Program-made: the position numbers and the translations under genes | Shown here: piece after piece, positions 43,713 through 54,400 of the stretch | How the letters are laid out: each line of letters opens with the position of its first letter | Numbering within the stretch: the stretch's first letter is position 1 | The notes under the pieces: model-generated | Databases searched by the model: none | Seen by the model: only the letters and a program-made list of their open reading frames with translations | Told to the model about the DNA's origin: nothing | Assembly (NCBI GenBank): GCA_905221605.1 | Contig: CAJNDS010000463.1 | Location: 1-64,000, forward strand | Length of the DNA stretch: 64,000 bases | Reading direction: 5' to 3' | Source of the DNA: Symbiodinium natans | Taxonomy: Eukaryota; Sar; Dinophyceae; Suessiales; Symbiodiniaceae

Positions 43713-46400
43713 CTTGACTGTGTCTAACGTTGACTTATTGTTGTTCCTTGGAAGTTGTCCACTTGTTGCGTGGCTGATTGGGGCATTCTATTGGTCCAAG
43801 TCGGTCCTTTGCAGGCGAACGACAGGAAGTACTCAAGAAGGCTGGGTGCTCCAACGGGGTCTTGACCTCCCTCTCCCCTCCCCCACCCCTCTTTCAATCG
43901 AAGAAACTGGCACGCTCGTGGCCCCCACAAGGCTTCAGCGCGGCACGGGAAGTCGGAATGGTCGGAAAATCGAAAGCTGGCCTGGAAACAGAAAGTCAAG
44001 GGTTTTAAAATTTTAGGGCCCATCCTTGAGGGAATTTTCAGGTTGACAAGTGTGAAGCAGTGTCACGCAGCACATTGAGGCCAATCGAGAGATCCTCGTC
44101 ATCGGACACAATAGGTTGCATCCAGGCCGCTTTCCGCTGGGGAGGCCAGGAGCAAGCGCGCGGGCTGCCATATCCTGCTCACAAAGCAAAGCCGCCAAAG
44201 AGCCCAAAAAGCCCAAAGAGCTCCCAAAGGTGTGCATGCGCTTCGCCCAGGCGGTCTGTAAGCTTCCCCCCTCCTTCAAGCGCCGCGCCCATCCGGCAAA
44301 GAGGGGGCATGTCACCCTAAACCCAATAAACTCACTCATGAATCCCTTGTTGGTTTCTTATAAAAACTGGGGCAAAATCTGTCTTTGCGCTACCGCGATC
44401 CTGCGATCATTCGTTTCGGTTGTCTCCTTCTGCAGACTTGCAATCGGACCAACCTCATTGCCCCAAGATTCTTGCAAAGATTCTTGCAACTTTAGGATAA
44501 GCACTCTCAGGATAACTGCTCAGGCAGCTTCGCTTCATGCGAACGTGCTGGAAGTTCTCGGAATCGCAAAGCTCACTACAGTCACCCCTCCCCCCCCCCC
44601 CCGAATATTTCTCATTGGGTTCTTCGCCCTGGCGCCCTCGTAGGGTGTCCTCACAGCATCCAGGACAGCCGCTCTGCAACGGCCTGGGGGGGCTTTGGAC
44701 TTATTACGCTGGAGCCAGCGACTTGCAAAGACTCATACCATCAGTCGGGGCGTAGACATCGAACGAAATACTGCCAAAATCAGTTTAGTACGAGTAGCAG
44801 TCCTAAAGTACAAACCACCAAAAAAAAAAGGAGAGGTATTTGAATGGAAATGTAAGCTGATTGACGCATGCCCCCTCCCCACCCCCACCCGCCCCCGCCC
44901 CGCCCGCGCACGCAACTTGCAACCTCAACCCTGCAGCTCAGATGACATACGCAAAACGTGACTCATCAGGGATGCGGGGGAATGCAGGTGTGTCGCTTTG
45001 AACTGAGACATGGGCCGTACAAAACACTCACTCAGCTTGAGCTATGAATAATTTTGCATCCCGAGTCCTGCAAACCAATCAACCACGATTTGGTCAAGAC
45101 ACATCTTTTCCCAAGAACTTAAATGTCATATTGCAGAAATATGCCTTTCGAAGCACATAATCCAGCACAGGAGCAGGCGGCGCAGTCGCTGCTGCCTGGT
45201 ACTGGCAGATTTCCGGAGCTCTGCATCTCGGGCTTAGTGTTGTTCTGGCGGCTTTGACTGCGGACGTGGTCATTGAAAGACCGGCTATATAAAGCTACAG
45301 AAGCTAAGACTAAGTGGGAAGGTACAACGATGTATGGTCTCCGCAAGATGCCAACACCCGACGGACAGGACCGATGGGATCACGAAGCGTGGGCGCGTGT
45401 GTCGAAAATCGCAACAGCCTTGCCTGGAACACTCTGAACCTACCAGAGTAACTAGAATGAAAACCCTAAATCCATACAGTCGCTGCGGAAAAAGCACCCA
45501 TTCAGCATGTGAACATGTGAAAGTATGCTATAAGGTGTGTTACGCCCTCCCCCGACCCATCCACGCGGCCCCCCCCTCGATGGCCTGCTACGGCCGGGGG
45601 CGAGCCACCGGAGCCAAGCCTGCACCACAGGTGGCAGCGTAGAATATGTGTGGTTAAGAAGGCACTGCTATGTGAGGACCACTATGCTATGCCATGCTCG
45701 GACGTTCTAACAGAAGTCGAATCCCAGATCCACTACATTTACTATTGCAAAAATGCACGTTGTATCTGCTCCGTGAAAACGGACTTGACTACCTTGACAT
45801 AAACGCAAACATCTGCGGCGCTCCACTTTGAGGAATGCCCAGCCAACAGCGCCGGCCCAACAGTGCCGGCCTGCGCTTTTTGCGCGGCTTGCTCGCAGGG
45901 GTCGCCACCTGGCAAGGCGCTCTGCACTTCGTCACGGAAGCGCCGTGCCCAGACGCACAAAGCACTGCCTGAGCAAGCTCAGCGAGGACTGCTCTAGGAT
46001 CACGGTATTCAAACTATTCTCTCATTCTTCATTATGTATAGCTTCGCAACCGGGATCCCCTCCCTCCCTTCGCACCTGCCCAGGAAAGTAGCACGCTCTC
46101 CATGCTCGACAAGGTAAAGGCTTGTATCAACTTGGGAAGCGCATAGCCTTCAGCCCAATTGAGCTGTCCACGCAGATTCGGGAAACTAAACATAAGCAGC
46201 CCTCTGCAGTATGTTGCGAAGCTCAGATGTCTCAACGACTTGGAGCCGAATGTTCAGCAGCGGATGTGGCCCTCGGCCGAAATGGTGAGGGGTGGGGGGT
46301 GGGGGGGTAGAGATGGACACTTAGTGGCTATGCTGCACGTGTGTGCCTTCTAAACATATTGAATACAAAGGAAACGCCCGCAGTTTAGACGCAACACGTT
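43713..46400. other. Interval without recognised genes
   Basis: No gene, RNA or large repeat was recognised. Small features are a C run at 44587-44602, an A run near 44820, and C-rich sequence at 44870-44905. A minus-strand frame at 46032-46235 reads LRHLSFATYCRGLLMFSFPN, faintly like a leucine-rich repeat, but is too weak to call. Confidence 0.4.
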
Positions 46401-46404
46401 CGCA

Positions 46405-46640
46405 ACAAAAAGCGGAGGGTGCGGAGGGCGAGGGCGAGGGGGCACGGAGGGGGCACGGAGGGGGCGCGGAGGGGGCGTGGAGGGTCGCGGGGAGGGGGCG
46501 CGGAGGGGGGCGCAGGGGGCGCGGAGGGGGCGCGGAGGGCGGAGTGGAGGGGCGCAGAGGGCAGAGGGCGTGGAGGGAGCGGAGGGTGCATGCGGAGGGC
46601 GCGGAGGGCGTGGAGGGCGGAGGGCGGAGGGTGCGATCCG
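46405..46640. repeat. 9-bp minisatellite GCGGAGGGC
   Basis: About 25 degenerate copies of GCGGAGGGC/GCGGAGGGG. This is the reverse complement of the 9-mer amplified at 20222-20444. Gly/Arg-rich and Pro/Ala-rich frames on the two strands are repeat artefacts. Confidence 0.9.
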
Positions 46641-46658
46641 CCCTCGCCCCTTGTAGCC

Positions 46659-46660
<2 letters not shown>

Positions 46661-46707
<47 letters not shown>
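46661..46707. repeat. TC microsatellite
   Basis: About 22 TC units just after the minisatellite. Confidence 0.95.
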
Positions 46708-46708
<1 letters not shown>

Positions 46709-46739
46709 GGCCGTACTTACGTTTTGACGGGGCCCCTGT

Positions 46740-48650
46740 GAGTCCAGGGTTTCTGGACTTGGGGCATCGGTCATTGGAAAAGGGCAAGACGAAGATTCAA
46801 AGATGGCGAGCTTCAGGCTTGAAAGCTTGCAGGAGCTTACCATTTTCGACCATTCGCTCCCAGAGACCGAAAAGCATCATCCATCCACCAGAGGCCAATC
46901 TGCGCGTTCCTCCTGGCGTGCACTGACGGCGTTCACGGGCAGATCAAGTCACGCGTACATGTTTACTCTGCTGAACGTAGGGTGTTCCAAGAATTAGTCA
47001 AGCATCCACGTGCAGGCTGCAGAGCTGGAGGTTGGCGCTCCAGACCTTAGAATGTGCGATATTGTGCCAACAACACTCATGTCAAAACAACACACTGCCA
47101 ACATGTACAAAATTAACATACGAGTACAAGACTCATCGTGAAACTTCATCGCCATTCACAAGCCACCACTCCCTATTCGCAAGCCACTCCCCAGTCGCAC
47201 ATCGCTGCTCCGTTCTAGCGGCCGTGAAACAATCTGAGTTCAAAGGCTGGCTCAAGTCATGGACGTCATAGGACTTGTTGCACTTCACCTTCTCCATGGC
47301 GCAGTGACTCTTACACAGCTCGAGAAACTTGTGCACTTGCCCAACGCTGAACACGTTGTCCCGTCAAGTCTACCAAGCCTCATCAGCGACGGCCTTGACG
47401 ATCTCCTCGCGCTGAGGATGCTCCTAGCAGCAGTTTGAGGGTCTGGGGTTGCTCGGGTTTTGGGCAGGTCCCGGTGCAGAGCCAGGGGTGTTAGGGCTTG
47501 GGATCCTCGGATTGGGATGAAGGTTTGCAGACGATGTGAGAGCTTGGACAGCAAAACCAGGTTGCCTATTGAAGCGCCGTGCCGGTCAAGGTGTCACTCA
47601 AGAAGCTTCAAGATTGAAACAGCTTGGTCGGTGATCATGCAAAAACAGTCAGGAAATCGGTTGTAGAGCTGGGGGCATTGCCCAGCTTCGTCACTCTCAG
47701 CAAGCATGGTTTTTCCATGCTCGTCTTGCCCCCATTTTCTGAGGGCTCAAGCCCAAGTCGAACATTCCACAGAAGGCCCAAACTCTACGTTCAAGGTTTG
47801 AACATACTTCAGCCGCAGCTCCTGGATCTTCAGCGGAACTTTGTCGCCTCCTGCGAGTGAAAGCTCTAGATCTCACAGAACTACAAGCCGACAAAGGACA
47901 CGCAGCACAAAATCTAGTGGGGCATTTCCAAAATATCCGTGATTTTCCTTCCGCAGCAACGATTTTCCGAGAGAAACTTCTATAGTTCTCGCATCTTTCG
48001 TGCAGACCTCAATCTGGCTAGGCTGGACTGTACAAACTTGAAATGGGCTTCAGGATGTACTCGTTTTAGGGGGTTCATCAGGCTGTGAGGGTTCGTTAGC
48101 GTGTGCGAGTGCAAAGAACTCCTGAAGAGCAAAAACCAATTGAAAAGTGGATTTAAGCCGCAAGCGCACGGCTTGAACTTGGCAGATGTGAGGGTTCCTT
48201 CATTGCGTTTAATCCGAAGCCTGCCCTCCCCCCGGCCCCTTTCTCCCTTTCTAGGCTTTTGCTGCCTCAGAATATCGTTAGGAAGTAGCAGGAAAGCCAC
48301 AATCCCTGTCAGTCTCGATGCCAATCACGTCTGCTCGCAGGTCATTTCTCACAGGGTTTAGGGTTTAGGGGAAAAGGGTTCAGGGTTTCTAGGGTTCTAG
48401 GGTTCTAGGGGCTCAGGGTTTAGTGTTAAGATGTGCTCCCCTACATGTGATTGTCGATATTTTTCGGGGTCTCCTTTACCAATTGTAGTCGCTGCCGTCC
48501 CTGCTCGCCATGACTACTGCCAACACTGATGACATTACATACATTCTAAACAACTTCTAGTCAACTTCTAGTCATTTTGGAACAGCCACTTGGACATAAA
48601 GAAAAAGGAAAAAAGCTGACGTGCATTTTCTGATTCAGGTCGAAGTTAGA
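46740..48650. other. Interval with weak coding hints only
   Basis: A minus-strand frame near 47230-47350 reads FSVGQVHKFLELCKSHCAME and then KCNKSYDVHDLSQPLNSDCF. It is protein-like but has no clear splice borders. The other frames are not convincing. A short TTTAGGG-type patch lies at 48354-48425, the only one seen in the right half besides traces near 54430. Confidence 0.3.
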
Positions 48651-48653
48651 CGG

Positions 48654-48960
48654 CTACGGCTTTTTCAAACTTTGGGCCCCAGTGTTGCCAGCACAGACAG
48701 CTTCCAATTCTCCCTTCTTCCATCGCCTCGCCTCGAAGAGAAGCGCCATGAAGAAGTTACCTTCTTGAAAGGAGGGCACAGCACTCGTAAGACTCGTAAG
48801 GACAATCTTGTGCCCGCTGGGAAGAATGAGCGTCTGTGGATCTACCATCGCAAGGTCCCGTTTCGTAGTGCGCGAGGCCCACCGCGTGTCCTTGCCACTA
48901 TCGAACTTCAATTGAATCGCTGCCAGGTCCTCCGTTTGGCTTGAAGGACTACAAGGTATT
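48654..48960 (-). pseudogene. Paralogous fragment of the GT92 gene N-terminus
   Basis: The minus-strand peptide has TEDLAAIQLKFDSGKD followed by LILPSGHKIVLTSL and EGNFFMALLF. The GT92 gene at 53243-54400 begins with TEDMAVLQTRGRD, then LTLGSGRKVLLQG and QGGFFMALLF, in the same order and similar spacing. Downstream of this match the frame ends after about 25 codons. No glycosyltransferase domain (no WMEFH or DADEYF equivalent) was found in the following 2 kb. It is either an isolated first exon of a second gene or a truncated duplicate, in the same orientation as its relative about 5 kb away. Confidence 0.6.
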
Positions 48961-49500
48961 TATTCTGCGCACCCGAATCTGAAAATCTTGAACTACACAA
49001 GTCCTCAGCATCGGATGTGCCACAGCGCAGTAGACGACTTAGCCGTTGTCAGCAGGGATGCCAACTACAACCGCAGCAATCATGGCTCCAGCGCACGGTG
49101 AACGGGTGAGATGGGCGGGGTTAGCTGAGGAAGCGCTGATCCAAGAGAAGCCGAATTCAAGGAGACTTGGTCCGGAGCTCGGAGCAGGAACTCAGAAGCT
49201 CCAAGGGGGGCCTGGAGTTGGGGGTGCCTAAATGGGTGCTTCGTGACACGGTTTTGGAAACTCAGCCTTCTTAGTAACTTTCTTAGGGCATGTTGGGTGA
49301 TTTGTAGGGTGTGCCCTGACACGTTGATTCCCCTCCCCGGCACACGAGCCTCGCCTTTTCTCTGGTGAGACTATTGTTGGGGACACTTTCAGAATCAGGG
49401 TGTTGATTCCGGAAAGCATTTCGGCCGGGATCTTGGCCCAAAAGTTTGTTTCATGAACGATTTCCATACATTTGGTTGTCCAGTCTAGAGCGTGATGTCC

Positions 49501-49540
49501 CTCCTTTTTTTTTTGGGAGGGAGGGGGGGGGGGGGTGGTG
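49501..49540. repeat. T run and G run
   Basis: CCCTCC, a run of T, then mostly G for about 20 bp. No function inferred. Confidence 0.8.
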
Positions 49541-49604
49541 GAATCACAAAAGGTTCAATGTCTAAGCCGACAGTCGACGCGATTCACGGGAGTGCAGAGA
49601 GCGA

Positions 49605-50941
49605 ATGAACTTTGCTGGGGCAACAGAGTGCTCTTTTCAAACTGCAGAAAAGCCGAGGGATAGGGGTTCAGAGTTGCGTTTGGGGTTTTTTTCAAGGGTT
49701 TCGGATGCAGTGCCCATAGCAAGCACATTGCTGAAACCCCAGTTCCCTCACCATTGCCCTCATGGGAAAGGGAACATCAAGAGCCTCACGATCAAGCAAG
49801 TGTCGTGTGTGCGGAGGCACACGTTGGCCGGACTATACAACCATACACTGCAGCACTGCCGTCCTATGACGATTTCTGTTCTTGTGGAGTTGCAGAGGTC
49901 GTGGACGCGGGCTGTTCGAATCTGCCTGCGCAAGCCAGTGAACCTGCACGGTTTTCGGGCTCAGTATTGCGATGTGCGTTGCGATAGCCTTGAAAGGAAC
50001 ACGCTTTGCACAGCTACCAAACCCTCGTCTGATGCATATGATTATGTGGATGGTCTTGAGAGTGAACTCTCTTCGCCAGATGGTGGTGCTGCGGCTCTGT
50101 GGCGATTTTGCCTTGTTTGGAATTTGTGCCGAAATTTCAGTGAGGGCATATCTGCACCTGAAGGAACGGTCTGCAATTCTGGAGTGGAGGACCTGAAACC
50201 TCATGGTCGGGGACGCGAGCTTTTCGCAGCCGTTCATGACATATGTGGCGTGACCTGTACTTGTGGAGTTGCAGAGGTCGTGGATGCGGGCTGTTCGAAT
50301 CTGCCTTCGCTAGCCAATGAACCTGCCAAAGCCTCGACAGCTGACGGAGCTTGCAGCTACTCTTGGCCACATGGTGCCGCTTGTGATGTGCGTTGCGATT
50401 GCCTTGAAAGGAACACGCTTTGCACAGCTACCAAGCCCTCGTTTGCTGCGTAGATGAGCCCATGCCGAAATCCAATCCTGGAGTGGAGGCAGGGATTCTT
50501 GGCACCTCTTGGACTGCTGGCTTGGAGTTTGCTGGTGTTTGGGAGCCGCTGCCCCGGGACCTGAAACCTCATGGTCGGGGACGCGAGTTTTTTGTGGCCA
50601 TTCATGACGTGTGTGGTGTGACCAACATGGTCAGTGATTCCAGTGATGGTGCCATGGTCAACATTTGTGGTTCGGCGGGCAAGGACGGCATTCCTCCGGA
50701 CTGGCAGCGACAGCCCTTTGCGGGAAAGCAGCTGGATAATGGCCACGCGCCGGGGGACCCCGATCTCCGGCAACTTCACTCCGCTCTGCGCTGCAAAGTT
50801 GAGGGGTTCTGCTTTGATCCTGGTGGTTCTGTAAATCATCCCGGATACCGTGAGTTGACGTCGGATAGTGCCCTCCTGGCATACTTTCGTGGTAATTCAT
50901 GGAGTATGTCTTGGACCATCCTAGGTTCACGGAGCAGCTAA
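49605..50941 (+). CDS. Internally repeated, Cys-containing protein of unknown function (plus strand)
   Basis: A plus-strand locus with two open stretches (49605-50453 and 50420-50941) that must be joined by splicing or are broken by frameshifts. Three peptide modules recur. CGVAEVVDAGCSNLP is at about 49883 and 50264. CDVRC followed by LERNTLCTATKPS is at about 49970 and 50385. DLKPHGRGRE, followed by HDICGVT or HDVCGVT, is at about 50190 and 50560. Differences between copies are mostly third-position or conservative (TGC/TGT, AAA/AAG, GAC/GAT; L/F, V/I, I/V), which supports the plus-strand frames. The first CGVAEVV copy is out of frame with the CDVRC copy that follows it, so an intron, deletion or decay lies between them. 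No family was recognised. It is the only plus-strand gene candidate among minus-strand neighbours. Confidence 0.5.
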
Positions 50942-51474
50942 GTCATCGAATTTTAGGATGCAAAGTGCTGTTTGCGATACGGCTTTTGCTACGGCGCCGG
51001 GTTACGCGCAACAGCATCTGCACCTTAGGGTACGTGTCAGATTTCTGCTCAGCCGATTGAGATATATAGCATGAAGCTAGTGCGTACTGGCCGTATCTTT
51101 CCCACACACCTTTAATTAGATGCACGTCAAAGGCTGCGTCCGATTGGACTCTGTGCCTCGAAAGCGCAAGCGAAAGCGCTGGGTTTTTTCAAGAAATTGT
51201 GAAAAACACGAAATCCTAAAGATGCCTCTACAACCATCCCTGTGCTTGCCATGACGGGAATGTGTCACGAGCGAAGCAGCATTTTCTGTTACTCGAAGCT
51301 TGCAAGGCCCCCTGTTAGGGCCGAAGGAACACAGTTCCGCATGAGGGTGCAGGGGGTCAGTTGATGCAGCGTCGCAACCCCGAGCCAGGCCGGCGACGAG
51401 AGGCAGACTTGTACTGCCATGTCGCAACCTGCGTCCTAATTATCTACCGTGGAGTCGGCGGCAACAGAAAGAGT

Positions 51475-52194
51475 CTAAGCTCGCCTCAGGATCATGACGT
51501 TGGCTTTCAACCAGGGCTTTGTCGCAGAGTCTCGCAACGCTTCTGAAACTGGGGCGTCGTACTTGTAGCCCAGTTCTCCAAAGAGCTTGAGGATATATTC
51601 CTTGCTGTGGCAGTTCACGTGGCCGTGACCGTTTTGCTTCAGATGTGCCCACGAAAGAATCAACCCCTTGCGATTGTGAGCGTGAAGGTTGGCAACGACC
51701 TCCTTCTCAGCTTCATGTGGGATGTGCTCGCCAACCTCAAGAGAGATGACCCAATCCTCAGCCGCAAGCAAAAACACAAGCTTCAACCTCCATCTTCCAA
51801 TCGAAAAACCCTTGCATGAGAACTGGACTTCCGAACAGACGTTCTGGCTCTGCCGAGAATCAGACACTGCCAACTTCATGGGATAAGAAAGATCGGCGAA
51901 GCGCACGAAACCCTTGGTGAACTCTTCCGCATTTCCGGCGCCATCATATCCGCGATACTGTAGATTGGGCAGCAGGGCACGAAGCATGTGTCCGGCCTGC
52001 CCAACACCTGCCCCGCAATCCGTGACCGAGTCCCCATCTTTCAACACCAGCTTGGCCAGGCCGGTGGCCAAACCCTTGTCGAATTCAACATGGAAGCGTG
52101 GCAGGAGCCAGTCGGCATCAGAGTAGTCTCCCTTCTGCATCTGCTTGGAATCCTCCGCGAAGTAGCACCATCCGCCAGACTTCAAGATCCGCTC
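51475..52194 (-). CDS. Class I SAM-dependent methyltransferase
   Basis: Minus-strand coding region ending in TAG at 51475-51477. The predicted protein transfers a methyl group from S-adenosylmethionine; the substrate is unknown. Numbering from the Leu codon at 52185, the glycine-rich SAM loop DCGAGVGQAG is at residues 56-65, an acidic strand-2 motif RGYDGAGNAEEF at 78-89, DWVISLEVGEHIP at 144-156, and LSWAHLKQNGHGHVN at 177-191. The C-terminus is PWLKANVMILRR. The stretch between DLSYP (99) and DWV is too long for the family. A 111-nt intron (51757-51867, GTGTCT...CTGAG) with no stop in frame fits there, giving KLA-DWV. The 5' edge is probably an AG acceptor at 52196-52195, so there is at least one upstream exon. 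Confidence 0.85.
   Translation of the reverse strand, partial: ERILKSGGWCYFAEDSKQMQKGDYSDADWLLPRFHVEFDKGLATGLAKLVLKDGDSVTDCGAGVGQAGHMLRALLPNLQYRGYDGAGNAEEFTKGFVRFADLSYPMKLAVSDSRQSQNVCSEVQFSCKGFSIGRWRLKLVFLLAAEDWVISLEVGEHIPHEAEKEVVANLHAHNRKGLILSWAHLKQNGHGHVNCHSKEYILKLFGELGYKYDAPVSEALRDSATKPWLKANVMILRRA
51757..51867 (-). other. Predicted 111-nt in-frame intron in the methyltransferase gene
   Basis: GT at 51867-51866 and AG at 51758-51757 on the minus strand. Removing it joins TTG GCA to GAT TGG in frame. The length is a multiple of three and it contains no in-frame stop, so a retained intron would add 37 residues without truncating the enzyme. Confidence 0.65.
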
Positions 52195-52340
52195 CTTCCA
52201 GGGAAAGGATGACCCCGCCCACCCCCCCCCAATGCCCCCATGAGATCGACAGCAACATGAAATGAGAAAGGGAACGCACGCCCCTGCGAACGCACGCGTG
52301 AATTGGGGCTTCTAGGCAGATTCACTAGTCAGTTGAAAAC

Positions 52341-52690
52341 ACCGAGCTGACAAGGCTGGAACCGAACGGAAACTTCCCTGTCCTTGTTGTTGCACGCTGC
52401 CAGGGCCTGATTGTGAAGCACCTTCAATGCGGCAAGAGAGGTCTCAGCCATGTTGGAGATCACAGCGATGTCGGACTTCCCGTAATCTCTTGGGCAGTCT
52501 TGGTCCCAGCAGCGGCGGCCACCAAAATCCTCCAAACCCTCCAACCTCAGGGGAGTCCAGGTCACGGATTTGCCGTCCTCCACCAAACTGGTCGGGCAAG
52601 GGCAATCCTCAGACTCGGAGTCATCCTCCGCCTCCTCGAGCTGTAGGATGGACTCAGAAGAGCCTCCGAACGCCGCACATATGCCAACTC
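52341..52690 (-). CDS. Upstream exon, possibly of the methyltransferase gene
   Basis: An open minus-strand segment. The peptide has an acidic stretch (LEEAEDDSESEDCPCP), then VEDGKSVTWTPLRLEGLEDF, CWDQDCPRDYGKSDIAVISN and SLAALKVLHNQALAACNNKD, reaching FQPCQLG. A stop follows at 52331-52329, but a phase-0 GT donor (GGT/GTTTTC, exon end 52341) would join it across 146 nt to the AG at 52196-52195, in frame with ERILKSGGWCYF. The composition is clearly protein-like. Linkage to the methyltransferase is inference, and it could instead be the 3' end of a separate gene. Confidence 0.5.
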
Positions 52691-52965
52691 AGAACACCCC
52701 GAATGCCCTGAACACAAGCTCTTCAGTGACACTGCTAGCGCCCTTGCTTTCGAACTGCCCCCCGCACCCCCCGTGTATACCCCCCCCCCCGCCTTTCTCG
52801 AGCTTTGCAGCAACCTGCCTCCACCGATGAGAGAAGCGGCGATCCAAAGCCACGTTGACGGCCTTGACGTCCGCCAGGAGGGTTCTATCCTGTTACAAGT
52901 TCTCACGTTCCCAACACCCGAAGTAGAAACCTCATGCAAGCTCGCCCTACAGCAAAAGTCCCGAG

Positions 52966-53229
52966 TTACGACTGCACAGGACACATATACAAGGCAAAAG
53001 AGATGCCGAAGAGGAATCGGAGAGCCAAACTTAAGCTAAGCATCCACGACGTCCGGTTTCCTCCCGTTCGCTTCTTTGCTGAAGGTCGCTCTGGTGGATG
53101 AGTTGCGGTAGTGCGCAAAGAACCCTCGTCCCTTGTGGGGTTTCTGGCGCAACCAAAGAAGGCTTCATGCTTTTCCCCTGGTAGAAAAAACACTTCATCG
53201 GCTTGTTCAGCTAGGAACTGCAACCTCAT
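52966..53229 (-). CDS. Candidate exon next to the GT92 gene
   Basis: A minus-strand frame starting MRLQFLAEQADEVFFLPGEK and then HEAFFGCARNPTRDEG before composition worsens. It lies just downstream of the GT92 reading frame and could be a 3' exon of that gene or of an unrelated one. No motif was recognised. Confidence 0.25.
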   Translation of the reverse strand: MRLQFLAEQADEVFFLPGEKHEAFFGCARNPTRDEGSLRTTATHPPERPSAKKRTGGNRTSWMLSLSLALRFLFGISFALYMCPVQS

Positions 53230-53242
53230 CTGATTCCTTTGG

Positions 53243-54400
53243 TTACCAGGTGTTACCAGTAGACTGATGAAGAAGGAAAACCCTTGAAAAAAAGATTCCG
53301 CTCAAAGGCCGAAATGCTATATCCAAGTGCACCGAAAGAGTTTTTTCCACATAGCTCGTGGGCCAGTGTACGTCGATTACATTGACCAAGTCGGGCTTGA
53401 CCACGTACTTTGGGCAGCCCATTGGAAACGAATAGCGATGAACTGCGGAGATATCGGGTCGCTTGTTCCCCCTCTCGAAGTTGACCCGCTTTATGAGAAT
53501 GGTACTCACGGTCTCATTCTTCAGCCCCGATTGCTCTTGCGCAAGCTGGTCCCAGAATGTTCTAAAGTAGTCGCCCCTGGTGTTGTCCTTTCGCAACCTG
53601 AAGTACTCATCTGCATCCACGGTGGGCATCAGCCAGCGTGTGTGGCCTTTGGCACGGTAAAGACAATCGTTCGCCATCCAGGACTGGGTCATAAAGGTCT
53701 TCGCATATTTCGGGTCCGTATTCAGGTGGACCCTTGTTGCCAAGCCCGCTTTGATGTAGGGCTCATACAAGTCCAGCACAGTCACGTCTGTGCCGTTCTG
53801 CGTGTAGACGATGAAATGATCCACGCCGTGCAGCAAGTGGAACTCCATCCACTCAGGCACCAGCCTGAGGGTGTGAACCTGCCCGTTATAAACGGTGTTG
53901 ATGCAGGCAATAGTGCCGTACTGCTTTAGCAGGGGTTGGTAGGATGCTTGAACATCGGCAATTTTCTGGCCCCCATCGTCCAGGCGGATGTTGTATGTTC
54001 CCTTCGCAGCCTCTGCTTGCGGCCACGGGCAGTGCAAATTGACCCTGTCTTTGTCTCGATGGCCGAACATCTGGGTTGGCACGCGGTGCCGTCCTTGCTG
54101 GTCTGAACAATGAATCCTGGCACTTTTCATTGCCTCGAATGATTGCCCCGAGAAGAGAAGCGCCATGAAGAAGCCTCCTTGTCCAACAAAGGGCACGACC
54201 CCTTGCAGCAGAACCTTCCGCCCGCTGCCCAGCGTGAGCTCTTGCAGCCGAGGTATCGCCGGCAAAATCTCAGCTCTCTCAGCGAGGCTCTCAGCGCTCT
54301 TGCCGAGAGACTCGCTGCCGAGGTCTTCGCGTTGGTCGCTTTGGTTGCTGTGGTCGCGTCCCCGAGTCTGAAGCACAGCCATGTCCTCGGTCAATGGCAT
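53243..54400 (-). CDS. Glycosyltransferase family 92 (DUF23) protein
   Basis: A 385-codon open frame from ATG at 54400 to a stop at 53243. Residues 160-350 have the GT92 layout: QYGTIACINTVYNG, VPEWMEFHLLHGVDHFIVYT (181-200), DLYEPYIKAGLATRVHL, WMANDCLYRAKGHTRWLMPT (241-260), then the metal/nucleotide-sugar motif DADEYF at 262-267, and KYVVKPDLVNVIDVH (331-345). GT92 enzymes add a sugar, often galactose, to glycans in the secretory pathway; here donor and acceptor are unknown. The first 150 residues are outside the family. They contain FFMALLF but no clear signal peptide or membrane segment. The tail after about residue 355 does not look conserved, so the true 3' end may be spliced elsewhere. 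A relative of the N-terminus lies at 48.7-48.9 kb. Confidence 0.88.
   Translation of the reverse strand: MPLTEDMAVLQTRGRDHSNQSDQREDLGSESLGKSAESLAERAEILPAIPRLQELTLGSGRKVLLQGVVPFVGQGGFFMALLFSGQSFEAMKSARIHCSDQQGRHRVPTQMFGHRDKDRVNLHCPWPQAEAAKGTYNIRLDDGGQKIADVQASYQPLLKQYGTIACINTVYNGQVHTLRLVPEWMEFHLLHGVDHFIVYTQNGTDVTVLDLYEPYIKAGLATRVHLNTDPKYAKTFMTQSWMANDCLYRAKGHTRWLMPTVDADEYFRLRKDNTRGDYFRTFWDQLAQEQSGLKNETVSTILIKRVNFERGNKRPDISAVHRYSFPMGCPKYVVKPDLVNVIDVHWPTSYVEKTLSVHLDIAFRPLSGIFFSRVFLLHQSTGNTW

Noticed and set aside
46032-46235. Leucine-rich-repeat-like peptide
   Set aside because: Only one short LRHLSF-like stretch and no repeated LRR spacing or splice support.
46343-46843. Open frames of 132-152 codons
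   Set aside because: Repeat-derived from the GCGGAGGGC minisatellite and the TC microsatellite.
53327-53929. 200-codon plus-strand frame opposite the GT92 gene
   Set aside because: Shadow of the minus-strand GT92 coding region, which has recognisable family motifs.
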